Origin: Pedobacter quisquiliarum
GTDB lineage: Bacteria > Bacteroidota > Bacteroidia > Sphingobacteriales > Sphingobacteriaceae
DNA: 64,000 nt
Direction of reading: 5' to 3'
NCBI RefSeq assembly: GCF_014642175.1
Contig: NZ_BMIL01000002.1
Coordinates: 124,001-188,000 of the forward strand
Numbering within the stretch: the stretch's first letter is position 1; each line of letters begins with the position of its first letter. The notes below the pieces were generated by a model. It ran no database searches. It saw nothing but the letters and a program-made list of their open reading frames with translations, and was not told the origin of the DNA. Of the stretch, positions 55,701 through 64,000 are shown piece after piece. The translations under genes and the position numbers were made by a program.

Positions 55701-55889
55701 GCTAACGGAAAATCTACCGTTTGCATCTGTGAGGGTCCCGGCATTAACGCCCCGAACCCTTACTGTTACGCCTGGTATCGGCGACTTGTCATCGCTTGCA
55801 GTAACAGTACCAGTAACTGTTCGGTTTTGAGCAATTGCAGATGCTGCAACGCACAAAAAGACGAACAAACTTAGTATAAGTCTTTTCAT
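52722..55889 (-). CDS. SusC/RagA family TonB-dependent outer membrane transporter, 1055 aa
   Basis: The frame runs further upstream, but the ATG at 55889 begins the signal peptide MKRLILSLFVFLCVAASA, so I start there. The regulatory-like domain is followed by NEVVVTALGEKRESRSLGYAV and the plug segments LFIVDGTPTTQ, VSVLKGAAASALYG and YNGVVIITSKKG. The barrel ends YGLNLRVGF. It shares its signal-peptide DNA with the SusC 5 kb away, a sign of recent common origin or exchange. It leads a two-gene operon. Confidence 0.9.
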   Translation of the reverse strand: MKRLILSLFVFLCVAASAIAQNRTVTGTVTASDDKSPIPGVTVRVRGVNAGTLTDANGRFSVSMPANAATLDFSYVGYVTQSRSVPASNVVNVQLVADAQSLNEVVVTALGEKRESRSLGYAVTEVKGENLTVAKNTDISTALAGKVAGVQLNGSPSSSFDNASIIVRGINGFSIGDPLFIVDGTPTTQENVNMDNVESVSVLKGAAASALYGQRAYNGVVIITSKKGTRQGGTTVELNSGFALEKVSILPDYQNEYAGGYSAEWLTFEYDPAVHPAEYAAFNGQKILDYAADASFGPKIDGSLYRPYYSWAPGPDFGKLVPLTAQPDNVKQFLQTGASYNNTLAVTSGGDTYNFRIGYTNQSRTLTQQNAKRSNNIVNFNGALDISKRLTVTTDFQFSKEDRVGQPYETYRNDGLNVVQGFNQWFQRQLDMKYMEANQYDANGNPTSWNILGPNGATPDDINTPQYWDNPYWLVNNSFRTQRNNRLVGNVGVKFDITDDLFIQGSVRGDLNNQISDERMATGGLQLDYFKQRQFTNNEFNYELNLVYNKTIGDFSINALGAANLRHEVRESNRLETTNGLSFPNYFNIAASLGRPITENGYYNKEVRSVFARASFGYKNYLYLDVTGRNDWSSVFAPDLNSYFYPSASLSFIASQFFPQGLKETFSYLKLRAAYARVGSDVDPYRVNLLYNTSAAYGSNPALAIGNEFRNGRIRPALTGSLEIGTEMRFLQNRIGLDFAFYKNNNKNQILSIATNGATGYTSNLINAGDLTNKGFEFSINGSPVQSKNVSWNLTFNFSKSKTIVNKITDEVSNTIYDTSTFFGNTLNLREGEEWGYVLGSKYLRDDAGNVVISSGGVPVSNPNQFIGYSRPDYTGGAFSSLRVFDFDLAFSLDFSKGGLFNSTTRAFNLGSGLSQESVGLNDKGIDWRLPVSEGGGYKFVGVLANGQPNERYVEASTAFYNGFQRGSGEEFMIDASYLKLREVRLGYNVPKRLLTNGLKFVKSANLGVVVGNAWLISAPGKKYGVDPSEIEGFWEEGGQLPSSRTYGLNLRVGF

Positions 55890-56233
55890 AAATAATAAAT
55901 AATAGGTTAGATAATGAGTTAATATTCTCTGAAGATAGTGAATGGGTAACAAATTCATTCTAAGAAATTTAACTTTTTTTAACATTTACAAGTAAAACGC
56001 GATTTAAAACGTTTAAAGGAACATTTTGCGCACGGACGGTTGATAATCAAGAAGATAAGGGAAGCACACCACACACCAAACATTATATCGCCAACTTAGT
56101 CTTTTGCCTTTTGAATACATCGCTGTCGAAAGCTAATATTGCATCAGAATACCCCATGAACATAAAACAAAAAAATCCTGGGTGCTCCCCAGGATTTATG
56201 ACATTAAAGTAAGATGTTCCTTTGTCGAAGATA
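55890..56233. other. Control region between two SusC/SusD-like operons
   Basis: About 340 bases. A terminator lies at 56171-56197. On the minus strand TGAATTTG (55957-55950) is one mismatch from the -7 consensus and would give a SusC leader of about 50 bases. No gene is seen. Confidence 0.45.
56171..56197 (-). terminator. Rho-independent terminator
   Basis: The stem AAATCCTGGG / CCCAGGATTT with a 5-base loop has an A-run on its left (T-run for the minus strand). It ends the upstream SusC/SusD-like operon, 37 bases after the stop. Confidence 0.85.
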
Positions 56234-57700
56234 TTAATTTACATCCCAGAAAAGCTTGGTCGTTGTTACATCACCGCCAATTGCCGAGGCGGCTTCAGAT
56301 CTGCTTGCACCATTCAAGGTTTGCTCATTGATCGGGTAGATCACCCTTAAAGGAATCGCCAGGCCGGATGGTGTGGTTTGCCCCGGAGGTGCAGTAGCCG
56401 CACTAGGTGGATCCAATCTCGGGAAGTCTAATCTTCTCCACTCAACCCAACTGTCATACCCTCTATTATATAAGGCTATCCACTTTTGTGTACCAATAGC
56501 TTCCTTGTAGTTTGTAGAAGCGGTATTTAAAGCAACATCCGGTCTCGCCAGGTACGTTGCAGCCTGCTCTGCAGTACCACCCCAATAGATAATGGATGCG
56601 GTTACTGCATTATTATAGTGTAACTCGGCAGTACCGGGAACGGTGAAACCTCTTCTACTCGCTTCCGCTAATGCGAACTCCGTTTCTGGATAGTCAATCA
56701 ACAAGGCCTCAAAGTCTAGCGAAGCAATCTTTGGGGTTATCGTAGAGTAGTTGCCATAAGAGTTGGAGAATCCATAATAGCCACCAACAAAAGCACCACC
56801 TACTGTTGTGAAGAATCCAGGTCTGCGCGGATCCGACAGCGCATTCAGTTTGTCGATAAATGGCTTGGCCCCGATATAGTCTGTCCTGCTTGTTAGAGCT
56901 GGGTTTGCAGCTGTCGCAATCGGATTGTTGTTCGGTGGCGTAGCCAGGTAAGGAAATCTTGCATTATCCGCTGCACTGGCAAAAACATTCGGTGCTGCAG
57001 CTTCTACCGCAGCCTTTGCTTTTGCCGGATCTATATCAGCCAAGATTAAGCCCAGTCTTAATTTTAGTGAATTTCCAAACTTCACCCAATTCTGCACGGC
57101 ACCTGCACGCGTTCCATAGAGTAGATCCGCAGAACCAAAGCCAGCAGCAGTAGGTTTAAGTTGTCCTAAGGCCGCATCTAACCGCACAAGCAAGTCGTTA
57201 TAGATTTCTTGTGCATCATCGTACTTGGGTTGAACAACCGTGATATCTAAGGCTTGCGAATAGGGAACGTTTCCGAAAGTATTCACTAAAGTAGACCAGG
57301 CCATCACTTCCATAATCTCAATCTGTGCATTCTGATTGGCTTTCACGTCGGTATTCAGCAGTTCATCAGCAGCCAGAATCCGCTTTGCTTCTTTCAGGTC
57401 GCTTAATACATCCTTATATAAGGCAGACCAGAATGCCTGCGGCAGGGTTCTGGAAGTGAGGTTATATCTTGGTTCATCCAGGTATTCTGTAGTGGTCCAG
57501 TACTGAACATAGAAACGGAAAACGTTTGTGTTTACACTCGGACTTGTAATAACATCTGCAAAGCTTTTCTGTGCAGCCGTAAACAAGGTCGCTGCTGGTA
57601 CGGCTGTGGCCCGCTTCTGGTCCACATTATATTCTTCGAGGTCTTTCGCGCAGGAGCTTAACAAAACGACCGCAAGTAGAAAACTATATATTTTTTTCAT
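56234..57700 (-). CDS. SusD-like (SusD/RagB nutrient-binding) lipoprotein, 488 aa
   Basis: The lipobox ends at cysteine 17 (LLSSC), followed by AKDLEEYNVDQKR. The group-2 core is present (QIEIMEVMAWSTLVNTFGNVPYSQAL) and the end contains NRGYDSWVEWRRLDFPRL. It follows its SusC by 8 bases. As for the other pairs here, nothing nearby tells the ligand. Confidence 0.86.
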   Translation of the reverse strand: MKKIYSFLLAVVLLSSCAKDLEEYNVDQKRATAVPAATLFTAAQKSFADVITSPSVNTNVFRFYVQYWTTTEYLDEPRYNLTSRTLPQAFWSALYKDVLSDLKEAKRILAADELLNTDVKANQNAQIEIMEVMAWSTLVNTFGNVPYSQALDITVVQPKYDDAQEIYNDLLVRLDAALGQLKPTAAGFGSADLLYGTRAGAVQNWVKFGNSLKLRLGLILADIDPAKAKAAVEAAAPNVFASAADNARFPYLATPPNNNPIATAANPALTSRTDYIGAKPFIDKLNALSDPRRPGFFTTVGGAFVGGYYGFSNSYGNYSTITPKIASLDFEALLIDYPETEFALAEASRRGFTVPGTAELHYNNAVTASIIYWGGTAEQAATYLARPDVALNTASTNYKEAIGTQKWIALYNRGYDSWVEWRRLDFPRLDPPSAATAPPGQTTPSGLAIPLRVIYPINEQTLNGASRSEAASAIGGDVTTTKLFWDVN

Positions 57701-57708
57701 GATAGCTG

Positions 57709-60700
57709 CTATAATCTAAATTTAACATTAAACCCAATGGATCTTACCGTTGGGTAAGCACCCGACTGATAACCCTGAACGTTACCCGATCCCAATCCAT
57801 CTTCCGGATCCGCGTAAGGTACATTCTTGTGGATGATCCATAAGTTACGTCCAATTAAAGACAAGTCAATGCCTTTAAAAGCGCGAAGTTTTCCAACTAA
57901 TTTCTCAGGCAAGGAATAGGTCAATGCCAGTTCCCTCAGTTTAACATACCCGGCATCATAAATCACAGATGCTCTTGGCGGGTTATTCGGATAACCCCAT
58001 GGGGCAGTACCGGAGTTTGAAACGTCAATCCTTTTCGTATTTGGTGAACCATCAGCCAGAACCCCTGGTAGAATCACACCACCACCATCAGCAAGTGAAT
58101 TCCGTAGCGGGTTGCCTAAATCATTCAGACCAGCAGTTTCGGGACTCATACCTGTACCTAAACCATACCACTGGTCTAATGTCCACAGGTCACCACCCTT
58201 CCGAATATCGATCAGGAAGTTCAATGCGACACGTTTGTACTTGAAAGTATTGCTGATGCCACCCATCCAGTCTGGATTCGGATCACCGATGATCTCATCG
58301 GCCCTTGGCGTAACCTGATAGTACCCGTCTGCGTTAACCACTTTCTGGCCATTCACAAAAACGAAGTTTGTTCCACGAATTACACCGTAAGGCTGCCCGA
58401 TTGCCGCATTATACGTTACACCACCGGATAAACTTGCAGCATTCAGTTCTATGTTTGATACGTTCTCAAATAAGGAGAGTACTTTGCTTTGGTTGCGTGA
58501 CCAGTTTAAATTCAGTGTCCAGGAGAAGTTTGATGTTTTAACCGGCACAACAAAGGCTGAAACCTCCACACCTTTATTTTGCACTTCACCCGCATTTACA
58601 TACAAGCGCAATGATCCTGTAGCCGTGGTCACCGGAACCGGGGTAATCTGATCAATGGTATTGGTTTTATAAAAGGTAACATCAAAGCCTAAACGGTTAT
58701 CCAGGAAAGCAGCATCAAGACCTGCCTCAACACTCTTTGTCCGCTCAGGTTTTAGGTTCGCATTGTTCTTTACATCAGCCATAGAGAACATCGGGATGGA
58801 ACCAAAAGCAGTTGGCTTCGCATAAGTATCGAATACACTTAATGGTGGTGCATCACTACCAACTTCCGCATAGTTTACGCGCAATTTACCGTACGATAAC
58901 CAGCTTACATCTTTCAGCAAGTTTGAAAAGGCAAAGCTACCGGCAATGGAAGGGTACCAGAATACGTTTTTATTGGTCGGTAATGTGGTCGACTGGTCCC
59001 TTCTGATGGTTGCATCCAGGAACACAAGATCTTTGTATCCAAAGGTCGTGCTTGCAAAGTACCCATCCACAGCACGACGTTCATACAGCTCTACCGGTGC
59101 TTCAATTGCACTTACCGAGTTGGATAAAGAGTACAGGTTGGGAACAACGAGCCCACCGTTGGTGCGGGCATTGATGTTAGTCAACTTACTTCTTCTTAAG
59201 TTCGCACCCAGCAAACCTTTGAACGAGAAGTCTTCAGTAATGTTCTTGTTAAAATTCAACAACAGGTCAAAGTTGGTCTCCGCAAAGGTTCCGTTGGTCC
59301 TGCTGTAAGAAGCAACACCTGTACTTCCAACGGCTATCCGCTCTTCCTGCAAGTCGAATGTACCATCATAGGAAACACGACCAATGACATCAAACCAGTC
59401 ATTCACCTTATAGTTTAAACTTGTATTCCCGAAATAGTGGTCGCGCGTATCGTTCTCAAAATTCTGATAACGGCTAAAGTATGGATTGTCTGCATAGATT
59501 GGTTTAGTACCAGTAGCATCTGACCAGTTCCAGCTCACATTCTTATTGTTTCGCTCATAAGCCTCTTTAAGCTCCTTTATATCGGCACCAACGTTCCACC
59601 ATTGGCGAAAGCCCTGGTTCGGGTTCAAACCGCTGTAGCCAGTCCCGAAACGACCCAATCCGTCGATTTTAGAGTAGTTCACAGAAGAAGTCACCGTCAG
59701 ATCTTTCACGATTTCATAACTACCGCCAAAGTTGAACAGATTTTTAGTGATTTTACTGTTCGGCAAAACGCCAGTTTCGTCGTTTCGGGTGTACCCGATC
59801 TTGTAGGTCCCTTTATCGCCACCACCATCTATACTAATGCTCTGGTTAGAGGCTACAGAGGTCTTGTAGAACGTAGATGGGTCATTTGCCGCAGCAACCC
59901 ATGGTGTGGCTTTCTGGTAGTTTGGAGAGAATGGGTCCAGAGCTGACCATTGATAAACCAATAGGTTTGGGTCGAATCTCGGACCGTAAGATGCATCGGA
60001 GCTAAATTGCGGGGTCATTACCCTTCCAGTGCCAAATACATCGCGATACCAGAAGCCCGGTGCTGGAACAACGTTGCCTGGGCCATCCGTTGCAGGTGAA
60101 TTGTAACCCTGGCCATATTCTTTCTGATATTCAATGAAGGTCGACTTATCAATGGAGCCAAATGTAACCCCGCTATTCACGGTCACGTTCGTGCTGTTTT
60201 TCGAACCTTTTTTAGTGGTAATGATAATTACACCATTCGACGCTCTGGAGCCGTACAAAGCTGTCGCAGCAGCGCCCTTCAGAACGGTAACGGATGCCAC
60301 ATCATCGGGATTGATGTCGGCAGCAGCATTACCGTAGTCGTAACCTGCACGTCCTGTTTGTTGATTTAAGGTGTTCGCGCTGGCATTGCTCACCGGAACC
60401 CCATCCACGACAAATAGTGCCTGGTTGTTTCCGCTGATGGATTTTGCACCCCGAATCACAACGTTCGTGGAGCCGCCCATAGCATTGCTTCGTTTGATGT
60501 CCAGACCAGCAACTTTACCACCCAATGAATTCACGAGGTTGTTGTTCCTGGTCATCGTAATTTCTTCCGCTTTCACCTCCTGCGCAGCAAATGGCAATTC
60601 GTTTTTCTTTCTGGAGATACCAAGCGCGGTAACCACCACAAGATCGAGTTGCTGTGAATCTTCGGCAAGCGCCACATCGATACGATTTGAAGCAGGGATG

Positions 60701-60951
60701 GTAATTTGTTGGGTTACAAACCCGACATAAGAGGCTTCAAGGGTTTTGACCGCAGTGCCTACGCTGATGGTAAAGCGTCCTTCGTTGTTGGTTACGGTGC
60801 CTTGTTGTGTTCCAGGTACCCGAACGGTTACCCCGGGTATTGGCTGGCCATCAGTCTTAGACTTAACTGTACCAGTAACTGATCTGTCTTGGGCATAGAT
60901 CTGCACGGTCAAAAGCACCAAAACAGAGATCATCTGTAGTAGTTTTTTCAT
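57709..60951 (-). CDS. SusC/RagA family TonB-dependent outer membrane transporter, 1080 aa
   Basis: The signal peptide (about 1-20) precedes a regulatory-like domain (SVTGTVKSKTDGQPIPGVTV). The plug begins after DLVVVTALGISRKKNELPFAA and shows LFVVDGVPVSNAS, VTVLKGAAATALYG and SNGVIIITTKKG. The barrel ends IGFNVKFRL, with leucine instead of the usual final phenylalanine. It leads a two-gene operon with the SusD-like gene. Confidence 0.9.
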   Translation of the reverse strand: MKKLLQMISVLVLLTVQIYAQDRSVTGTVKSKTDGQPIPGVTVRVPGTQQGTVTNNEGRFTISVGTAVKTLEASYVGFVTQQITIPASNRIDVALAEDSQQLDLVVVTALGISRKKNELPFAAQEVKAEEITMTRNNNLVNSLGGKVAGLDIKRSNAMGGSTNVVIRGAKSISGNNQALFVVDGVPVSNASANTLNQQTGRAGYDYGNAAADINPDDVASVTVLKGAAATALYGSRASNGVIIITTKKGSKNSTNVTVNSGVTFGSIDKSTFIEYQKEYGQGYNSPATDGPGNVVPAPGFWYRDVFGTGRVMTPQFSSDASYGPRFDPNLLVYQWSALDPFSPNYQKATPWVAAANDPSTFYKTSVASNQSISIDGGGDKGTYKIGYTRNDETGVLPNSKITKNLFNFGGSYEIVKDLTVTSSVNYSKIDGLGRFGTGYSGLNPNQGFRQWWNVGADIKELKEAYERNNKNVSWNWSDATGTKPIYADNPYFSRYQNFENDTRDHYFGNTSLNYKVNDWFDVIGRVSYDGTFDLQEERIAVGSTGVASYSRTNGTFAETNFDLLLNFNKNITEDFSFKGLLGANLRRSKLTNINARTNGGLVVPNLYSLSNSVSAIEAPVELYERRAVDGYFASTTFGYKDLVFLDATIRRDQSTTLPTNKNVFWYPSIAGSFAFSNLLKDVSWLSYGKLRVNYAEVGSDAPPLSVFDTYAKPTAFGSIPMFSMADVKNNANLKPERTKSVEAGLDAAFLDNRLGFDVTFYKTNTIDQITPVPVTTATGSLRLYVNAGEVQNKGVEVSAFVVPVKTSNFSWTLNLNWSRNQSKVLSLFENVSNIELNAASLSGGVTYNAAIGQPYGVIRGTNFVFVNGQKVVNADGYYQVTPRADEIIGDPNPDWMGGISNTFKYKRVALNFLIDIRKGGDLWTLDQWYGLGTGMSPETAGLNDLGNPLRNSLADGGGVILPGVLADGSPNTKRIDVSNSGTAPWGYPNNPPRASVIYDAGYVKLRELALTYSLPEKLVGKLRAFKGIDLSLIGRNLWIIHKNVPYADPEDGLGSGNVQGYQSGAYPTVRSIGFNVKFRL

Positions 60952-61030
60952 AATTATGGGTTGGTTGGTTTAGGTTACCTTAAGTTATAACATTTTAGGT
61001 GATTATCAATGTTAAAATTCAATATTTAAC

Positions 61031-61065
61031 AAAAAAGACCCGTGAATTTCAGTTTTTCACAGGCC
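61031..61065 (-). terminator. Terminator-like hairpin in the SusC upstream region
   Basis: As minus-strand RNA, GGCCTGTGAA pairs fully with TTCACGGGTC (two G-U pairs), followed by six T. The two wobble pairs become mismatches on the plus strand, so it acts on minus transcripts. It lies about 80 bases upstream of the SusC gene. Confidence 0.55.
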
Positions 61066-61210
61066 TTTTGCCAACATTAGTTCTTTTTGTGACCAATTAC
61101 ACCCACTAAAACCAATATTATAGACTTGATTCAATCCGACGGTTAACTATTCAACTACTTTACCGCAGGTTAGCTGATATAACAAAAGTCCATTTCTAAA
61201 ATTTGTTCAT

Positions 61211-61243
61211 AAAAAAAGGGTGCCTGTCGGGCACCCTTTTTTT
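61211..61243 (-). terminator. Rho-independent terminator
   Basis: The stem AAAAAAAGGGTGCC / GGCACCCTTTTTTT with a 5-base loop lies 16 bases after the SusD-like stop. It has T-runs on both strands. Confidence 0.9.
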
Positions 61244-61258
61244 ATTAAATTGATGATG

Positions 61259-62767
61259 TTATTTGAACAACCAAATTGGTGTATTTAACTCATCTGGTCC
61301 TTGGGCAGCAACTACAGCATCATAATTCGCCTTGTTTAGGCTAGGCTCGTCATTCGTGTAGGCTTGTCTAACTGGGATTTGACCACCGATATTCTGTGGG
61401 AAAGGAGATGGTGTTAAACGTGGGAATCCAGTTCTTCTCCAGTCTGACCATGCTTCGTAACCATAACCCATGTAGTTCGCGATCCACTTCTGCGTAATGA
61501 TTTGCTCAATAGCGGTTGCAGGACTGTATGCTACGCCTGATTGCGTATAGTAGCTTTCTGGAACAGAAACACCATTATCGGCCATAGAAGCAGCAATACC
61601 TGCACGATATGCGGCCGATGCCTGTGCATCATCAGGTGCTCCAGTAATCCAGCCCAGCTTGTAAGCTTCAGCTTTCGTAAACATAACTTCCGCATAAGTA
61701 AAAACTTTAACGGGTGAATTCTGAGATCTGAATGCTTTACCAATCAAAGAAACCTGACCTGGCTTGTCAACATTGCCTTTAACATATTGCCCAGCCAAAG
61801 CCTGCGTTAATCCATAAGGCATACCAACGTAAGTTCCCTTATCTGTAGGGTCAGCATAAACAGCTACCCTTGGATCTTTATAAGCATTTAGCTTATTTAC
61901 CATAACGTCGCTGATTGCATAGTCATAACGACCACTTACTTCATAGTTATAGTAAATGAAGTTCTCGTTTGCCGCTTCACCCAAGTGTCTGTAAACTACG
62001 TTGTCTGCATTTGAATTGATGACACCGTCTGCTAAGGCTAAGTTAAATTCTGCCTTTCCAGTAGCTGGATCTGCCTTAGAAAGTCGAAGCGCCATGTTCA
62101 TGCGAATCGTCGCTGCAAATTTCTTCCATTTGTCTACAGATCCGTCGAATAGGAAGTCGCCTTGTACTGGTGCGCCACCGTCAAACTGTGCACCAGCCTC
62201 TTTTAACTCCTTAAACAGGTCTGCATAAACAGCTTGCTGTCTGTCAAACTTAGGTGTTAATATTTCATTGCCTTTCAATGCTTCTGAATAAGGAATATCT
62301 CCCCATCTATCCGTCATGTTCTGGAAATAGAATGCACGAAGAATTCTTGCAACAGCAATTTGATTCGCATTGGAACCATTAGCAATTACATTAGGTAGCG
62401 ACTTAGTTTCCGCGTCTGTATTTAACTTAATGATGGTTGTAAGATCCTGAAGTGGACTGTTAAAAACACCAGTGTAGTTGTAGATTTTAGTATTATAACG
62501 AGATTCCGAGGTATACAAGGTTTCAGAGATCTGCTGTGTATAAAGCTTTGGTGCTACCTGATTGATAATACCCGCAGCGGTAGTCGAAGAAGTTACCGCA
62601 GTGGTTCTGCCCATGTAACGCTCAGCACTTGTTAAAAGCAATGAAGTCACGGGCTGGCTTGGAGAATTTGGACTCGTATTTAAATCCCCAAAGTCACTTG
62701 TTTTACAGCTACCCAAGATGGTAACTGTAGTGGCTATTATAAATAGATTAACTATATTTTTTTTCAT
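61259..62767 (-). CDS. SusD-like (SusD/RagB nutrient-binding) lipoprotein, 502 aa
   Basis: The lipobox ends at cysteine 21 (LGSC), followed by KTSDFGDLNTSPNSPSQP. The group-2 core NQIAVARILRAFYFQNMTDRWGDIPYSEAL closely resembles that of the protein at 51233-52711, so these two are near paralogs. The end contains YGYEAWSDWRRTGFPRL. It follows the truncated SusC by 10 bases. Confidence 0.87.
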   Translation of the reverse strand: MKKNIVNLFIIATTVTILGSCKTSDFGDLNTSPNSPSQPVTSLLLTSAERYMGRTTAVTSSTTAAGIINQVAPKLYTQQISETLYTSESRYNTKIYNYTGVFNSPLQDLTTIIKLNTDAETKSLPNVIANGSNANQIAVARILRAFYFQNMTDRWGDIPYSEALKGNEILTPKFDRQQAVYADLFKELKEAGAQFDGGAPVQGDFLFDGSVDKWKKFAATIRMNMALRLSKADPATGKAEFNLALADGVINSNADNVVYRHLGEAANENFIYYNYEVSGRYDYAISDVMVNKLNAYKDPRVAVYADPTDKGTYVGMPYGLTQALAGQYVKGNVDKPGQVSLIGKAFRSQNSPVKVFTYAEVMFTKAEAYKLGWITGAPDDAQASAAYRAGIAASMADNGVSVPESYYTQSGVAYSPATAIEQIITQKWIANYMGYGYEAWSDWRRTGFPRLTPSPFPQNIGGQIPVRQAYTNDEPSLNKANYDAVVAAQGPDELNTPIWLFK

Positions 62768-62777
62768 TATGGTAGTA

Positions 62778-64000
62778 TTAGAATGTTACTTTAAGATTTA
62801 AGCCGATTGTTCTTGTTCCAGGTAATTGACCACCTTCCATCCAGCTACCTGCAGATTCTGATGGGTCAATGCCCGGAACTGCAGTATAGATCAACCATGG
62901 ATTACGTGCAACTAGAGATACAGAGGCTCTCTGCGCTTTTAATTTAGAAGCGAATGAAGCAGGAAGGCTATAACCTAGTGATAGCTCTCTTAATTTAACG
63001 TAAGATGCTTTGTAAGTTTGTTCTTCCCATGCATACGGGATATAACCTTCGTAGTAATCTTGTGCTCCAATGTAGGTTGTATTCGGCTGACCGTTTGACT
63101 CATAAACTCCAGGGATCAAAATACCACCGCCATTCGCAGGATCATCACGCTTCGGATTTCCTTTATCATTCAAACCAGCTGTTTCTAAAGCAAGTCCAGA
63201 TCCAAAGGTATTACCTCTACTTACAGAGAATAATTTACCACCTACCTGGAAGTCTAGAGAAGCTCCAAAAATGAAGGACTTATAAGTCACGGTACTTGTT
63301 AAACCACCCGTTAAATCAGGAACAAAAGATCCTAAATTGTGGTCGTCTTCAAGTAATGGATAGCCGTCTGCGTCAATAATCGCCTGACCTTGCTCATTAC
63401 GTTTGATACCCGTTGTTACTAGAGTACCCCACTCCTGACCAACTCTTCTTTCAACATTGATCGATGGTGTTCCTACATAACCGAAAGAATCGTATGGGAA
63501 GTTATCTAGACCTGGGTAAAGTTCAATGATCTTACTTTTTCCACGTGCAAAGTTTGCATTTAGATCCCAGGTAACAGTTTTACTTTTAATTGGTGTACCA
63601 CCTAAACTAAATTCGATACCATGACTTTTGATCTCTCCGGCATTAACAAGTGCTGACGAGAATCCTGTTGAAGATGGTAAGCTTAGTGAGATGATCTGAT
63701 CTTTAGATGATCTATTATAGTAGTTAAAGTTAAACCTGATTCTATCTTTCACAAATCTTAACTCTACGCCTGCCTCATAAGAGTCTGACAAGGCTGGTTT
63801 AAGATTCTCATTTGGAATTTGGTTTGGAACACTCAATGAAGGGAAGTTGCCATAAAATCCGTTAGAAGTATAGGTTTGATAAATCTTGTATGGATCAATA
63901 TCAGAACCAGTTCTACCATAAGATACGTTTGCCTTACCGAAAGACAGGATGTCTTTATTCTTGATTAAATCGGTAAATACAAATGCTAACGATCCACCAC
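62778..64000 (-). CDS. SusC/RagA family TonB-dependent outer membrane transporter, C-terminal part (partial at window edge)
   Basis: The frame is open to the right edge of the window, so only about the last 407 residues are seen. The segment FGKANVSYGRTGSDIDPYKIYQ near the edge and NENLKPALSDSYEAGVELRF are typical of SusC barrels, and the protein ends TIGLNLKVTF with terminal phenylalanine. The apparent start at 63836 is an internal TTG, not a real start. It is partner to the SusD-like gene that follows. Confidence 0.88.
   Translation of the reverse strand, partial: GGSLAFVFTDLIKNKDILSFGKANVSYGRTGSDIDPYKIYQTYTSNGFYGNFPSLSVPNQIPNENLKPALSDSYEAGVELRFVKDRIRFNFNYYNRSSKDQIISLSLPSSTGFSSALVNAGEIKSHGIEFSLGGTPIKSKTVTWDLNANFARGKSKIIELYPGLDNFPYDSFGYVGTPSINVERRVGQEWGTLVTTGIKRNEQGQAIIDADGYPLLEDDHNLGSFVPDLTGGLTSTVTYKSFIFGASLDFQVGGKLFSVSRGNTFGSGLALETAGLNDKGNPKRDDPANGGGILIPGVYESNGQPNTTYIGAQDYYEGYIPYAWEEQTYKASYVKLRELSLGYSLPASFASKLKAQRASVSLVARNPWLIYTAVPGIDPSESAGSWMEGGQLPGTRTIGLNLKVTF

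Larger units (their letters stand above)
60952..61258. other. Control region with two terminators in series
   Basis: About 300 bases between two operons. Terminator-like hairpins lie at 61211-61243 and 61031-61065, leaving about 145 bases between them that hold no reading frame. A possible -7 element (TAACATTG on the minus strand, 61014-61007) would give the SusC a leader of about 50 bases. Confidence 0.45.

Noticed and set aside
47360..60730. Many plus-strand frames of 60-120 codons opposite SusC/SusD genes
   Set aside because: They are antisense shadows of conserved genes, with low-complexity content and no start signals.
1..64000. CRISPR array or rRNA genes
   Set aside because: No regularly spaced repeat and no ribosomal RNA sequence was seen; the only RNA gene found is tRNA-Arg.

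Overview
The window looks like chromosomal DNA of a Bacteroidota bacterium, most likely a Pedobacter-like member of the Sphingobacteriaceae. The reasons are the many SusC/SusD outer-membrane pairs, lipoproteins with Bacteroidota-style signal peptides, promoters with the TAnnTTTG -7 element, few Shine-Dalgarno sequences, and several small families known mainly from this group. No organism name is written in the sequence, so this is inference.

Layout. 1-14.6 kb holds ordinary housekeeping and envelope genes: the end of a rhomboid protease, a dipeptide epimerase, a rhodanese operon, a DUF4407 membrane protein, an M28 peptidase, a GNAT/TPK-like pair, an OmpA lipoprotein, a stomatin/NfeD pair, a potassium channel with a zinc ribbon, an SDR, a VOC protein, a NIPSNAP protein, a GH26 mannanase-like enzyme and a CLC transporter whose motifs fit the fluoride-exporting CLC-F branch. 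14.7-16.8 kb carries a DUF3494 ice-binding-like lipoprotein and a secreted HExxH protein. 16.8-28.0 kb is a compact polysaccharide utilisation locus, probably for beta-1,3-glucan: PKD lipoprotein, SusC, SusD, clan GH-A glycosidase and GH16 enzyme, all on the minus strand. It faces a membrane-spanning regulator with a sensor propeller and a LuxR-like DNA-binding end. An 8-bp inverted repeat sits in the shared control region. 28.0-29.7 kb holds two secreted hydrolases.

29.7-35.9 kb is an accessory island: AT-rich, gene-poor at its left end, and directly downstream of tRNA-Arg(CCT). It carries an FRG-domain protein (plus strand) and a four-gene minus-strand operon that I read as an ABC-three-component (ABC-3C) type conflict system: a small membrane protein, a GGDN-motif/C-terminal-domain protein, a middle component and a Rad50-like ATPase. 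The ATPase gene has an apparent 2-base insertion that splits it into two frames. This is the most interesting part of the window.

35.9-39.7 kb returns to core genes (tRNA-Arg, metG, an LD-carboxypeptidase, a secreted unknown). From 39.8 kb to the window end are five further SusC/SusD pairs, all on the minus strand. Four of them (46.1-64 kb) are consecutive and use the SusD-like lipoprotein type, with no carbohydrate enzyme between them; only one has an extra DUF1735-type lipoprotein. Most operons here end in clear hairpin terminators. The last SusC runs off the right edge.
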